From NCBI GenBank assembly GCA_963921195.1, contig OY992536.1:328059038-328123037 (forward strand): a DNA stretch of 64,000 bases. Reading direction: 5' to 3'. Positions 1 to 10,486 of this stretch are shown here, one piece after another (position 1 is the stretch's first letter; every line of letters begins with the position of its first letter). Origin of the DNA: Pegoplata infirma. Its lineage: Eukaryota > Arthropoda > Insecta > Diptera > Anthomyiidae. Position numbers and translations under genes: made by a program. Under the pieces are notes generated by a model. The model was not told the DNA's origin. It was given only the letters and a program-made list of their open reading frames with translations, and made no database searches.

Positions 1-481
1 GTCGGATTTGCCGACATCTGAACATATTACAAAATCAACATTTTCGGATGACACTGCCTTGTTAAGCATCACTCAGATCCACATGTTGCCTCCTTGAGAC
101 TAAACAACCACCTTACATCTAGTGGAGACGTGGTTCAAGAACTGGCGAATTAAAGTTAATGAGCTTAAGAGGAAGCACGTTACGTTTACACTTAGAACGG
201 GCACTTGTGCTCCTGTTATCCAACTATGGGGTCAGTATGTCTAATATTGAGCTAATACAGAGGGCACAATCGAAAATTTTGAGAATCATTACGGGTGCGC
301 CCTGGTATGTCAGAAATGTGAACATTCACTAGGACTTAAATATTCCGCTAGTTAGAGAAGAGTTTATAACCATCAGACTAAAATACGAGGAAAAGCTCAG
401 CAACCACCCAAATTCATTGGCGAGAGCCCTTACTCAGACCCAAGCGCAGACCAGACTGCAACGTGCAGATTTACCGCCCAT
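1..481 (+). pseudogene. LINE (Jockey-clade-like) reverse transcriptase 3' fragment
   Basis: The + strand translates, with several stops and frame breaks, to the C-terminal half of a non-LTR retrotransposon ORF2. A reverse-transcriptase catalytic box reads TFSDDTA at 38-58 (family form F/Y-x-DD). Further on there are stretches like NIELIQRAQSKILRIITGAP and ARALTQTQAQTRLQRADLPP, which resemble the region after the RT domain in Jockey-type elements. The start is cut by the window edge. The 3' side is interrupted near 481 by the oppositely oriented LINE tail. Clade assignment is by eye and could shift to another Jockey-group family; that it is a dead LINE is fairly sure. Confidence 0.65.
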
Positions 482-2332
482 TTTTTTTTTTACTTTGAGC
501 CAACACTCAGGGGATGCCCCCTACTGATGCAGTGCATTGTGTTGGTATTAGGAAATTAGGTTATGAGGAGAAGGAAAGAGGGAGTAGTGTTTGTGGACGT
601 TTAATTTGAGTTTTTCCAAATTGTAGCTGGTTGGGATGACGTCTGCGGGGAGTTTATTCCACATACGGCTAGTTCGACCGAGAAACGAATTTTCTCTGTA
701 ATGCGTTGTGCGATACATTGGACAGTCGACAACGAACGGATGTGAACTGCTGGAAAGGCGAGTACTACGGGCATGCACCCGAGTCTCAGGGATGAGTTCG
801 CCTATCTCAGCTGAACACTTACCGTGATAATATCGATAAAACAATGACGCACAACCCACATTTCGACGATGCTCCAATGAGTCAATAGAGTTGGATACCC
901 TACTGTCATTAATTAGCTTCAACGCACTCCTTTGCACCCGATCCAGAAGCTTCAAGTAGAGATGGGCGCGTGAGTGAATTTTGACTCACGCACGCTCACG
1001 CTCACGAAATAAAAATAATGCTCACGCACAATCACGCACGAAATTTTTTTCTGCTCACGTTCACGCACGCTCACGTGAGTAACTAAAATTTTTCTCACGC
1101 TCACGAAATAATCACGCTCACGAAGACTCACGAAATTAAAATTAGCAAATTTTTATTTTACTTTTTTCGATTTCTTTCACTAAAAGTATTTAATTTCATT
1201 AAAACAATAAGCAAAATCTTTTTAAATTACAATTTTGTATTAATTACCCTCAAAGTTCAATAAAATTACGATTTTTTTACTCGTTTTCTGTTTTAAAAAG
1301 CACAAAACAATCACGCAAACTCACGAAACAAAAATTACTCACGCACGCTCACGCACGAAACTATTTTTTATAATCACGCGCACTCACGCTCACGTGAGTA
1401 AAAATAAATTTCACTCACGTTCACGCGTGATTCACGCGTGAATCACGTGAATCACGAAAAATTCGTGTCACGCGCGCATCTCTAGCTTCAAGATAGACCT
1501 TGAAGCCCCTGCCCAGATATGGGAGTTGTATTCCATCTTCGACCGGATATAGGCGGTATAAATAGTGAGGAGATCAGACGGAGTGAAGTAATTCTTACAC
1601 CGTTTCAAGAAACCAAGACAATTGAATGCTTCTTTTGACACTTGAAAACATGTTCGTTCCATCGGACATCACATTGAATTTTCATGCCTAGAACATCAAG
1701 AGTGTCTGATTCCTCAATAGCTATACCACCCATGGATACAGATGACGCTGATTCCACTATCCGTCTGTGGGTCAACATATACCATTGGGTCTTACGAGCA
1801 TTAAAATCCACCCTATTCGCAAGACCCCACTCGGATATCGCTGAGAGGTCACGATTGAGTGTGTCATTCACGTTCTGTCTCATAGATTCAACCTCAGTAA
1901 GGCTTGATCTACGATTAAAGGCAAAGAAAAAAGGACAAATGTTGCTGTCATCTGCGAAAGAATAGATAGGATTGGAAGTTTGACAAAGAAGGTCGTTAAG
2001 AAAAATAAGAAGAAGTGTAGGAGAAAGAACAGAACCTAGCGGTTCTGTTCCCTAAATTAAGCCGGAACTCATCTGATGAGAACCCATCTATAACAACACG
2101 TATAGTACGGTCTCTGAGAAAGCTCGATATAAATCGAGAGAAATCACTACCGACACCAAACGCAATAAGCTTCGAAAAGAGTGCACCGTGCCACACACGA
2201 TCAAACGCCTTGGAAATATCTAGAGCAACCACCTTGCTTTCACCAAATTGGTGAATAGAACGACTCCAACGTTCCGTAAGGAACGCTAACAGGTCTCCCG
2301 TAGAACGACTTCTACCAAAGCCATACTAGTAA
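482..2332 (-). pseudogene. LINE reverse transcriptase relic (CR1/Jockey-like), 5' truncated
   Basis: Read on the minus strand, this stretch gives the central and C-terminal parts of a non-LTR retrotransposon RT: GFGRSRSTGDLLAFLTERW near 2330-2275, motif A ALDISKAFDRVWH near 2228-2190, the catalytic FADDS box near 1965-1938, then a conserved tail running to the stop codon near 548. A run of T at 482-491 is its poly(A) tail seen in reverse, so it inserted into the + strand LINE fragment. It is 5' truncated near 2332, has frameshifts around 1880-1996, and is split at 957-1484 by a MITE. No endonuclease domain is present. The clade is not certain. Confidence 0.7.
957..1484. mobile_element. hAT-like MITE with TCACG motif arrays
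   Basis: A 528-bp insertion in the minus-strand LINE. It is bounded by a perfect 8-bp direct repeat GCTTCAAG (949-956 and 1485-1492). The ends are inverted repeats: TAGAGATGGGCGCGTGA at the left and, in reverse complement, TAGAGATGCGCGCGTGA at the right. An 8-bp duplication and TAGAG-type ends are the hAT signature. The interior has no coding capacity and consists of dozens of CTCACG/TCACGC repeats flanking an AT-rich core (about 1140-1310). Partial copies end at 33502 and 45345. Confidence 0.85.
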
Positions 2333-2813
2333 CTAGTATTTAAGTTAGATTGTAAGATTTATTTACTTATTGTTAGGCAAAGAAAAGGGAGATTCAATTC
2401 TTGAAAATAAAGTATTTGAAAAAAAATAATAATCACTAGAGCTTCGCGCTCTGTTAGCACTATCTATAGGGAAATCTTAACAAAATCGGTTCAGCCGTTT
2501 TTGCGTGATGAGAAACACACAGACACGTTAAGTATAGTGCATTTCAGTTAAAAATTAACTTGATAGATGACAAGTAATTCAGTGAACAGATTTTTTTATC
2601 AAAAACTCTCTTTCAAAAGCATTCAGTAATCCAGCCTGAATGGGAAACCTTTTCAATTTAATGTGTTGGCTATTTACTGCGATATGCCAGCCCTAGCTTA
2701 TATTAAATGTTGCAAAAGTAATGTTGGCTTCTTTTCGTGTGAAAGATGTACAGTAGCGAGTCCCGAATAATTATTTTTTAAAGCTTTCGGTTAACAAATG
2801 CCGCGATTAATTT
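2333..2813. other. Non-coding, degraded repeat debris
   Basis: No gene is seen. Around 2455-2530 there is a LINE/SINE-tail-like motif (TCGGTTCAGCCGTTTTTGCG at about 2484). Near 2625 the string AGTAATCCAGCC matches the end of the 127-bp MITE described at 8797. Confidence 0.4.
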
Positions 2814-2814
2814 C

Positions 2815-3690
2815 ACTGTGCTACAAAAAACACAAAATCTAATATACTTTTAAAATGAGGTAGTTAAGGTTGTAGGTCTCGTCGAAAAGATCACAAAAAT
2901 GCCCATCAAACTTGCCAGACACCCTCAAATTTAAAAGTTATTTTCAAAAAACGTTTTTTTGGGACTTTTCTCACTAAACCACGTGTAACTTAAACATTTT
3001 TCAACCAATTTTAAATTTTTCAACTGTTTTGGATAGAAGAATGATAGGGCTTTTCATGTGTGTGAATTGGTCTATACATAAAAGAAAGATATGTATAGAT
3101 TTTTTCAACAATATCTAATTTTTTGTTATTTTTTGAAAATTTTTTGAGTTTATCGATTTTTTTCTGCTATAGTTTGTTTTACAACATTTATATTAATAAA
3201 CGTATTCCTAAAGAAAATTTAATTGTGAATACGATGAGTTTTATGCCAAAATAATCGGATTTTAATTTACAGAGTTGTGATAATTTTTCTAAAAAAGAAA
3301 ATTATGATTTTGTATGAAATTGCCGTTCGGATAACACAGGCAAAAAAAATAAAAAAATAAACGAACATACTGAGAGGTCGCGTATCATTATTTTAAAGGT
3401 TTTTGACCTCCTGAATTCGAATTTGACCTTGAAATTGCGCTATCTTATTAAGTTTTTGATATATCAATTTATGTTAAATATCTCAAAAACCTGACAAGAT
3501 AGAGCAATTTAAAGGCCAGATTCGGATTCAGCGCGCCAAAAACCTTTAAAAATATTGTACATGACAATTGATGATAAATTTATTTTTTTTTGCCTGGGTT
3601 ATCTGAACGGCGATTTCCTGCGAAATCTTAATTTTCTTTTTTAGAAAAATTACCACAACTCTGTCAATTATTATCCGATTTTTTCAGGAT
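2815..3690. repeat. Foldback element, copy 1
   Basis: The two halves are imperfect inverted repeats around a centre near 3465. TGCCGTTCGGATAACACAGG near 3320 is answered by CCTGGGTTATCTGAACGGCG near 3594, and TTGCGCTATCTTATTAAG is answered by the complementary copy near 3500. The left end starts CACTGTGCTACAAAAAACAC. Related copies lie at 11220-11645 (one arm, inverted) and 21365-22205 (both arms). No ORF of note. It could be a long-TIR DNA transposon; no clear target duplication is visible. Confidence 0.65.
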
Positions 3691-4650
3691 AAAGCTTATC
3701 CCCAGCAAAAACTTGCATTACCAAGTAATGAAATGTGTAATGGGAAATTCAAAAGTTATAACTAATTATGATTCGAATTACTTTTCCCATTACAACTACA
3801 AGCGATGGCGCCAGCTGTAATGATTATCAAAATAGTATTAATAACTACCCAGGCAGAAAAATACAAACGGGCCAATACTGGCCCAGTAACATAAACGGTG
3901 GTACAAGTATTGCCAGGACGTTGAATTTTTTGTATTTTAGTACTGACCCGGTTACCCAAATGATAACTCTGATCTACGGTTGGCCCAGACGTTCAGACAG
4001 CATCGTAAAAGCACTGTAAAAACCAAAAAAACAACGTTGTCCCAATACTTCAAATACAAAAAAATCGGTATTATTTCATATTTTTATTTATTTATTTTAT
4101 GCTATTTTTTCAAGGCATACTGGTCTTCAAAAAAGATTTTAAATTGAATGTTTTAGCACTTTGCTGTGAGTCCCAGCTAGGCTTCTCTTTTTTGTCTTAA
4201 TCGACTTAATGATTTGTTTTACTTGTTGCCAAATGAAAAAATCAGGGTATTCACTTCAGAATTTTTTGACCCTTGCAACAGTGCAATATTGCAACATTTT
4301 TTTAAAAAAAAAATTTTAATAAAATTTTTATTTTTCTATTACCTTTTATATGATGCGTAGTTGCAAGAAAAGATTTGCAATTTATTTTAATATAAATACA
4401 ATTGTTTTTATTCACAAAGAAACAAGCAAAAAAAGTTGCAATTTTGATATTGCGCAATTTTGAAAGACTAAAATTTCTGACGTATCTTTTCCAAAAAAAA
4501 AAAATACAACGATTATTACAACGATTGCTCATAATCTTATCCACATAGCGGATGAGGTAATTAATACAAGGTCCCCAATTCCAGAGCTTTCAGCTTTTTA
4601 AAATAGCCAAGGGTATATTAAATCACTTATAAATTTACCAACCAATAATA
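3691..4650. repeat. Two dispersed repeats without genes
   Basis: 3849-4065 (CAGAAAAATACAAACGGGCC onward, with ACCCGGTTACCCAAATGATA) recurs at 30413-30612 with high identity. 4250-4485 recurs in reverse complement at about 21125-21365 (TTGCAACAGTGCAATATTGC and the following 200 bases). Neither codes for a credible protein; the short open frames here are repeat-derived. Confidence 0.6.
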
Positions 4651-5272
4651 GGTGTGTTCCAGAACTTTCCGGGTAAAGTTCGGTAAAATGAGAGAAAATC
4701 TTAAAAACTCTCACCATACCGCAAAAATGAACAAAAGTACGGGAACGCAAAAAACCACATTTCTAGTCCAAAAACTAAAAAATGTAAACAAATTGAAATG
4801 CTAACATATTTAAGTAAGAAAAAATACGTTCAACAATGCGAAACAAATTGTAAAAGTTGATTTTAAAGACAAAGCTCTTATTCATAATACTTATAACAGA
4901 CTTATTGTAGGTTTATTTGACAATTGTTCCTGCAATATCTGTCAAATAAACCTACTTTAAATATATTTTAGGTTTTATGAATAACCACATAAATATATTA
5001 TTTTGTTTAAAATTAAACATTACTTTTGTTTTTGTTGTTTTTTTATTTTATTAAAATTTTTTTATTTATTTTCACAACAAAAATCAGCTGTTTTCTCAAC
5101 ATCTGATTGTTACCAATTAACACGAAAAAATAGTACGGGTAAGTTCGGTAAAATGAGAAACAAATTTATTCTCTCAAAAACTCTCTCATTTACCCAATTT
5201 TTGCGTACGGGAACGCTTTTCGGGCTGGTTTGGGTACCCGCGGGCACCCGCGGTAACGTTCTGGAACACACC
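4651..5272. mobile_element. MITE with GGTGTGTTCCAGAAC ends
   Basis: A 622-bp element. Left end GGTGTGTTCCAGAACTTTCC; right end in reverse complement GGTGTGTTCCAGAACGTTAC. It is flanked on both sides by TAATA (4646-4650 and 5273-5277), a possible 5-bp target duplication, though in AT-rich DNA a shorter true duplication is possible. The right subterminal region is unusually GC-rich (GGTACCCGCGGGCACCCGCG). A second copy, left-truncated, is at 51775-52262 in inverted orientation. Superfamily not assigned. Confidence 0.75.
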
Positions 5273-5435
5273 TAATATATGTTTATTAAAGAGCTTATTA
5301 AAGTGCTTATACTTGCTTTTTTCAAGTTACTTGATGCTGCATTTATTAGGGTTTTGTAAAAAAATTTCGATAACTTCTGATTAATTTTTATTAAAAAATA
5401 AAAATTGATTTATTCGACCTTTAAAATAATATATT

Positions 5436-6339
5436 TGTACGCGGAATTACTCTTAAACTAGAAATAAAACACGTACCTCGAATGTTTGTAAGACACTGAT
5501 GTTTATTAAAATATATGAACTAGTGCCCCCCATTTCCCGGTTCTCGGTATTCCCGGGAATACCGGTATTCCCGGTTCTGGTACCGGTTTCCCGGTTCTAG
5601 ATATATTCCCGGGAATACCGGTATTCCCGGTTCTGATACTGGTACCGGTTCTCAAGAAACAAAAAAATACTATACCATAGAATATTTAAATTACACCATT
5701 TAATCAGTATTTCAGAAACATTTATTTTTTTCTTAAATTCATAAAAAATAAATGAAATGGTGTTTTTCATATGTTTTGTATTTTTTTTGTAAGAGCGAAG
5801 AAAAAATGTTAGTTGAACAAAATTTTACAAAATATACATACCGGTAGTCCCGGGAATACCGGTAATACCGTCAGAACCGGAACCGGGAATACCGGTATTC
5901 CCGGGAATACCGGGAATAATATAAGAACCGGGAAACCGGTACCATTTCCCGGGAATACCGAGAACCGGGAATACCGGTATTCCCGGTTCTACGGTACTGA
6001 CCGTAGGCACTAATATGAACCTTAAGTACTAAATATAAAACTCTTAAAACTAAACTAGACTACCTGATTATGGTTATCTCAGCATGGGACCCTTTTTTCA
6101 ATGTGCGACTTTTTATTATTCAGTGCTACACATGTTGGTTTTCTCCTTTCTAAAATGCTGTATTTATTGTAATAGGACTCTTTATCTTTATTGCTACACA
6201 TGCGCTTGCCATGTGTAATGTCCTAAACAAACAACCATAATCTTTTAAACATATTTTGGGTTTTTCAAATTATTAAAAATAGATTATAAAATAATAAATA
6301 TTGAAATATAAAAATAATCATGTTCAACTAATTTGAACA
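5436..6339 (-). repeat. BEL/Pao 3' LTR (minus strand), interrupted
   Basis: Same 404-bp LTR, split into 5436-5520 and 6021-6339 by a 492-bp MITE plus its 8-bp duplication. The last few Gag codons and the stop run into its edge (6328-6339). Confidence 0.85.
5521..6012. mobile_element. hAT-like MITE with GGGAATACC motif arrays, nested in LTR
   Basis: A 492-bp insertion flanked by the perfect 8-bp duplication ATATGAAC (5513-5520, 6013-6020), ending in TAGTGCC and GGCACTA. The uninterrupted LTR at 8111 confirms the empty site. Both arms are built from repeated CCGGGAATACCGG and ACCGGTATTCCC units; the core (5650-5840) is AT-rich. A left-truncated relative lies at 53185-53307. Confidence 0.88.
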
Positions 6340-7851
6340 TTCTGCCCGGGACAATTCCGGAGGGAAGGATGCTTGTTTCTTTTTCTTCCTAACCTTGTAG
6401 CACACGATAATAAGCAAGAAAACTATTTGATTCCAGGCTGCCGATCTTATCTGGATATCTTCAGTTACCTTCCTTCTATTGGTATTGGAGAGAACATAAT
6501 CTTCTTTCTCGATCCATTTTAATGTTGCAACTCGTTGATTCACCTCATTTTTAATTGTTTTATCAACTTCAAGCTGGCGAATGCCTGTACGATCGTACTT
6601 CTGCACTTGTACATGCATTTGAATTGCATTCCCCGCTCGAACGGCATTTTTATTAGGCATACCATTGTAATCAAATTCGGATGATACTGAGCTTTGGTCA
6701 TGTATGAAATTCAAGGCGGTAGCTTCTGATGGGGTTCTTTCAATTTGAAAATAAATTTTATTCGCATCATCAATAGCAAAATTTGCGATAGTTGATAGAA
6801 AAGGCTGCTTCTCTTCATTTATTATTTTAAGTATTTGTTGTGATTCACCTTGAAGTAATGCTCTATCAAAATTAGCCGAAGGGATTGTGAAATGTGCCTC
6901 TGCGCTATGGGTAAAATTGTTTGTTGTTAGAGATCCACTAACTTGAAGATCTTCACATTTTTCTTCTTGGGGTGGTTTTTCATAATTTTTACCATAAGAC
7001 TGATTCTGCAAATTTTGATGTGTTTGATTTTGATTTTGTTGCAGTTGACTTTTACATTGCTTATCATCCTGAACAAATAATTTCTTCGGCAAAGATTGTT
7101 GAAACGGGGCCTGTAGCTCATCCAATAGATTTTGTGACAATTGTTCACGTTTTTTAATTCCTCCAAAGTGAGGAGCTTCCGGGGAGATTTGCACCGAGGG
7201 TGTATACCTTTTTCTTACAAGTAATTCGAGAGCCATGAAATACTCATCGTCTATTTCTTTCATTAGCATTCGTACCTCTTTAGAGCTCTTTATCCCGCAA
7301 AGTTTTTTATAAGCGTCTTCCAATGCTGCAAAACGCTTTTTTATTTGCTGGGTCTGTAAGTCCAGCTTGTTTTTGGATGCGTCAGATACTATTGTAGGTA
7401 GTTCTGATAATCTTTTGCGCATCCATTCTACCTCTTCCATGAACTCTTCATGTAGTTCCTTGGCTTCTTCTTGGACATTGCTAATGTCCTTGATTTTTAT
7501 TTCATCGACAATCGATGGTTGTAATTGGTGAGTTGTTGATGGCATACTGGCTTGTTTCAACGGCTTCTCTTGATCAACTTCCTTCTTTTCTTTTTTAAAA
7601 GTGTGTAGAATTTGTTGATGTTGCCCATACCTCTTTTGAAGTATTTCCAATGCTGCTGCATAATTATCGTCTCTTATCATTAAGTGACGTATAAGTAAAG
7701 CCGGAGTACCTCGGACAGCGCACTTCAATCTGCAAAACTTTTCCCATGTTGGAATATTTTTGCTTCCATCGACATGCTCCATAAACATATCGAGGAATAA
7801 TTGCCATTGATATTCATGGCCATCAAATATTGGGATTTGAATTTCTCTCAT
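6328..7851 (-). CDS. Gag-like protein of BEL/Pao element (DUF1759-type N-terminus)
   Basis: Uninterrupted frame of 507 codons. Residues about 5-80 (IPIFDGHEYQWQLFLDMF, then EKFCRLKCAVRGTPALLIRH and AAALEILQKRYG) match the pattern of the DUF1759 Gag domain of BEL/Pao elements. Residues about 110-230 are charged and likely helical or coiled coil. About 265-310 is Gln/Asn-rich. Near the C-terminus is a hydrophobic segment IVFLLIIVCYKV followed by a basic KKKKQ stretch. There is no zinc knuckle and no pol domain. The frame starts about 260 bp inside the 5' LTR and stops at the 3' LTR edge, so nearly all of the internal region is this ORF. Intactness without enzymes suggests a non-autonomous family. 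The function of the C-terminal half is unknown. Confidence 0.8.
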   Translation of the reverse strand: MREIQIPIFDGHEYQWQLFLDMFMEHVDGSKNIPTWEKFCRLKCAVRGTPALLIRHLMIRDDNYAAALEILQKRYGQHQQILHTFKKEKKEVDQEKPLKQASMPSTTHQLQPSIVDEIKIKDISNVQEEAKELHEEFMEEVEWMRKRLSELPTIVSDASKNKLDLQTQQIKKRFAALEDAYKKLCGIKSSKEVRMLMKEIDDEYFMALELLVRKRYTPSVQISPEAPHFGGIKKREQLSQNLLDELQAPFQQSLPKKLFVQDDKQCKSQLQQNQNQTHQNLQNQSYGKNYEKPPQEEKCEDLQVSGSLTTNNFTHSAEAHFTIPSANFDRALLQGESQQILKIINEEKQPFLSTIANFAIDDANKIYFQIERTPSEATALNFIHDQSSVSSEFDYNGMPNKNAVRAGNAIQMHVQVQKYDRTGIRQLEVDKTIKNEVNQRVATLKWIEKEDYVLSNTNRRKVTEDIQIRSAAWNQIVFLLIIVCYKVRKKKKQASFPPELSRAECSN

Positions 7852-8092
7852 TATGAATTTGCTTTTTTTTAATCCCTGTTATATCCTTTGTTATCGCCTT
7901 TGTCACTGTTATAGCCGTGACAACGCTTATTTTATTAAAAATTTAGTAGTCAGTATATTTTGCTGACCTGTACTAAATTTTTTAACACTGATCCAAACAG
8001 TGTTGGATCCTATTTCCTTCCAGAAATCTTCGGATTTCCAGGATTTTACTGGGTCAGGCAGTGATGGACTTCAATATCCATTTGTCACTGAT

Positions 8093-8108
8093 CCGGTTCG
8101 AAGGACCA
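8093..8108 (-). other. Putative tRNA primer-binding site of the BEL/Pao element
   Basis: Two bases inside the 5' LTR the minus strand reads TGGTCCTTCGAACCGG. It begins with TGG, the complement of a tRNA CCA end, and contains a TTCGAA T-loop-like core. This fits the position expected for a primer-binding site; the priming tRNA is not identified. Confidence 0.55.
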
Positions 8109-8110
8109 TA

Positions 8111-8514
8111 TGTACGCGGAATTACTCTTAAACTAGAAATAATACACGTACCACGAATGTTTGTAAGACACTGATGTTTATTAAAATATATGAACCTTAA
8201 GTACTAAATATAAAACTCTTAAAACTAAACTAGACTACCTGATTATGGTTATCTCAGCATGGGACCCTTTTATCAATGTGCGACTTTTTATTATTCAGTG
8301 CTACACATGTTGGTTTTCTCCTTTCTAAAATGCTGTATTTATTGTAATAGGACTCTTTATCTTTATTGCTACACATGCGCTTGCCATGTGTAATGTCCTA
8401 AACAAACAACCATAATCTTTTAAACATATTTTGGGTTTTTCAAATTATTAAAAATAGATTATAAAATAATAAATATTGAAATATAAAAATAATCATGTTC
8501 AACTAATTTGAACA
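8111..8514 (-). repeat. BEL/Pao 5' LTR (minus strand)
   Basis: 404-bp direct repeat of the other LTR, starting TGTACGCGGAATTACTC and ending CTAATTTGAACA. Because the Gag frame runs on the minus strand, this is the promoter-side LTR. Confidence 0.85.
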
Positions 8515-8519
8515 ATATT

Positions 8520-8790
8520 TTAAGGATGTTTATTCTAGTTCGAGGTCATTATTTTCTTTACTAATTAAAACCATGATATTCTCATAGCATAATTTTCTAG
8601 AAAATTATTTTTTGTTTTAAATTTATTTATGCTGGCCATTTTTGCAAGACTTAATCGACACGTGTTTCGGAATTTGTCAGATTCCATTGTCATGATTATT
8701 TAGCAAAAATAAAAACGATTTACAACCAAAAATTTTGAATTTATCGTAAGTCCTATAGAAAACCCCTAATAAATGTAGCAACATGTACAA
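8520..8790. repeat. Dispersed repeat shared with 57745-57935
   Basis: 8530-8720 (for example AATCGACACGTGTTTCGGAA) is found in reverse complement at about 57745-57935. No coding capacity. The BEL/Pao element inserted beside it. Confidence 0.6.
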
Positions 8791-8796
8791 CATTAA

Positions 8797-8923
8797 GGGC
8801 GGATTACTCAATGAAAAGTTAGCTGCTAACTGACGATTTAACGGAGCCTTATGTCAAAATTTGTATGAAAAAGTTAAATTTAACGGAAAGTTATTTTATA
8901 ACGGAGCATTGAGTAATCCAGCC
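8797..8923. mobile_element. 127-bp MITE, copy 1 (TAA target)
   Basis: Inverted ends: GGGCGGATTACTCAATG at the left, GGCTGGATTACTCAATG at the right in reverse complement. TAA duplicated at 8794-8796 and 8924-8926. The TWA target and GG start resemble PIF/Harbinger non-autonomous elements. The second full copy (34706-34832) is also exactly 127 bp, with TTA duplicated. Fragments lie near 2625 and 55684. Confidence 0.8.
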
Positions 8924-9059
8924 TAAGTAATGATAACATAATAATGATAACGGAAATTTTTAGTGCTGAACATCCGATTATTTTAAGTTCACACCAAAAA
9001 ATGTAAAAAAATAATATAAGCGGTAAGATTTTTTGTAATAAAGTACTGGTACAGCACTT

Positions 9060-10480
9060 TTAGGGTTGTTATTTCCAACACTGGCAAAGTACTCTATTTT
9101 CAAAAAAAATGCACTTTGCCAGTAGTATATTTTTTGTACTGCTGGCAATTTCTGGCTGGGTAGTTACATATGGGGCATTCCATGTGAAATCGGACACTTT
9201 GAAAAACTTTTTTTTTAGATTTTCCCAATTTGTTTACAGTTTTTAGTACCCTTCGAAAACTCCTTCGTGGTAAATTTTCAGATTTTTTTGATGACCCGTT
9301 CAAAAGATATCGAATTTTTAAAAATTGGTAGTTTGTTCCTTTACTCAAACTTCTTTTAATCATAACTTCTTCAATAATGGTCCAAATTTAAAATTTTTTT
9401 TTTCAAAATTTTTTGTTTTTTTACGTACTTTCTAAAAAAAAAATCCCAAAAAATTCTTAAAAGCGCTCTAGTATGCGATTTTTAAGTTTTAAAATTTAAA
9501 TCTCATTTTTGAAAATGTTTGTACTCTTCGATTTTTTTGAAATTTTTTTGTGTAAAACTTCTATCAATTCTACAAATTTTTTGCCCAGGAAGATCGTGGG
9601 ATATCGATTATTACTATTTTTTAAAATTCTTTGAAAAAATTTTATTGTAATTTTTCAATCTTAAAATCATTTCTACGGCTCCAATGCACAGTGCCACATT
9701 TGGCCAATCTAGCACGACAAAAATCAAAAAAAAAAGTTCCCCGATTTTCATGATATGTTTGTATGTATTATAGAACATTCCTAATAGCACGGAAATAATC
9801 ATATAAGATCGATAATTCTGTTTGTTACTAACAGGTGGGTGCATAAAGTTGCATCTTGTACAATCCTGTAACTAGTGTACATTATTTCCCATAAATTAAG
9901 TCGACTTTAAATTGCTGTAACTTTTGAACAAAAAGAGATATTTATCCACTCTTTTTTGGTAATTTTAAAGGATATTTAAGTGCTTTAAGTCATATCTTTT
10001 CTTTTTTTTTTAAACAAATTTTTCTATTTTTTTATTAAATTTTTAACAAAATACAAATTTTTGAAAAGAAAATTATATATTTATTTTTTTTGATGGAATA
10101 GAACTTTTGTGTTTGGTCCGTATTGGTCGCCGGACTTTTGCAGATATATTGACCAATATCCATAGTACTTATTTCAACGGCTAACTTTTGCGACCGTCTG
10201 CGACGACGACTACAGTGGGGCGATATGTAAAGCTTGTTTTTACATATTTTTTAAACATATTTAAAAAAAGTGGGCGTGGCAGTTGTCTGACCGCCCCCTT
10301 TTTTTGTGATATTATTTCTACAGCCATTGAGAGTATATATACCAAATTTAAAGCAATTATAACCAAAATTACAAATTTTAAAACATGTGGGCGTGGCCCT
10401 TAACCGGCCTCCCACATTTTTCATAATGTTATTTTCGAAGTCAAAACGAACATTTATACCGAATTTCAAGTCAATATAAT
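9060..10480. repeat. Repeat-derived non-coding segment
   Basis: 9060-9165 (GTACTGCTGGCAATTTCT and neighbours) resembles 11800-11915 and 31620-31690. 9165-9300 (GGGGCATTCCATGT, CGAAAACTCCTTCGTGGTAA) recurs at 55200-55330. 9683-9725 is inverted at 10487-10530 (CAGTGCCACATTTGGCCAAT), giving a foldback of about 850 bp. Two GGGCGTGGC blocks at about 10270 and 10390 are typical low-copy repeat debris. No gene seen. Confidence 0.5.
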
Positions 10481-10486
10481 TAAAAT

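Larger units (their letters stand above)
5436..8514 (-). mobile_element. Gag-only BEL/Pao LTR retrotransposon
   Basis: A complete element of 3079 bp, or about 2587 bp without the nested MITE, lying on the minus strand. The LTRs start TGTACGCGG and end TTGAACA in + strand reading. A perfect 5-bp target duplication ATATT flanks it (5431-5435, 8515-8519). The internal region has a primer-binding-site-like sequence next to the minus-strand 5' LTR and one open frame with a BEL/Pao Gag N-terminal domain. There is no protease, reverse transcriptase, RNase H or integrase, so movement would need enzymes from another element. LTRs differ at only about three positions by eye, which indicates recent insertion. 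Confidence 0.88.

Noticed and set aside
957..1484. TCACG array considered as a telomeric or satellite repeat
   Set aside because: The 8-bp duplication and inverted ends show it is a discrete transposon insertion.
5003..5275. 90-codon open frame
   Set aside because: It lies entirely in the GGTGTGTTCC MITE, ends at its terminus, and its second half is terminal repeat.
5813..6013. Gly/Asn/Thr-rich open frames on both strands
   Set aside because: They are translations of the GGGAATACC motif array; the repeat structure explains the absence of stops.
6972..7157. Open frames on the + strand and in other frames over the BEL/Pao Gag
   Set aside because: Shadows of the 507-codon Gag frame with no domain of their own.
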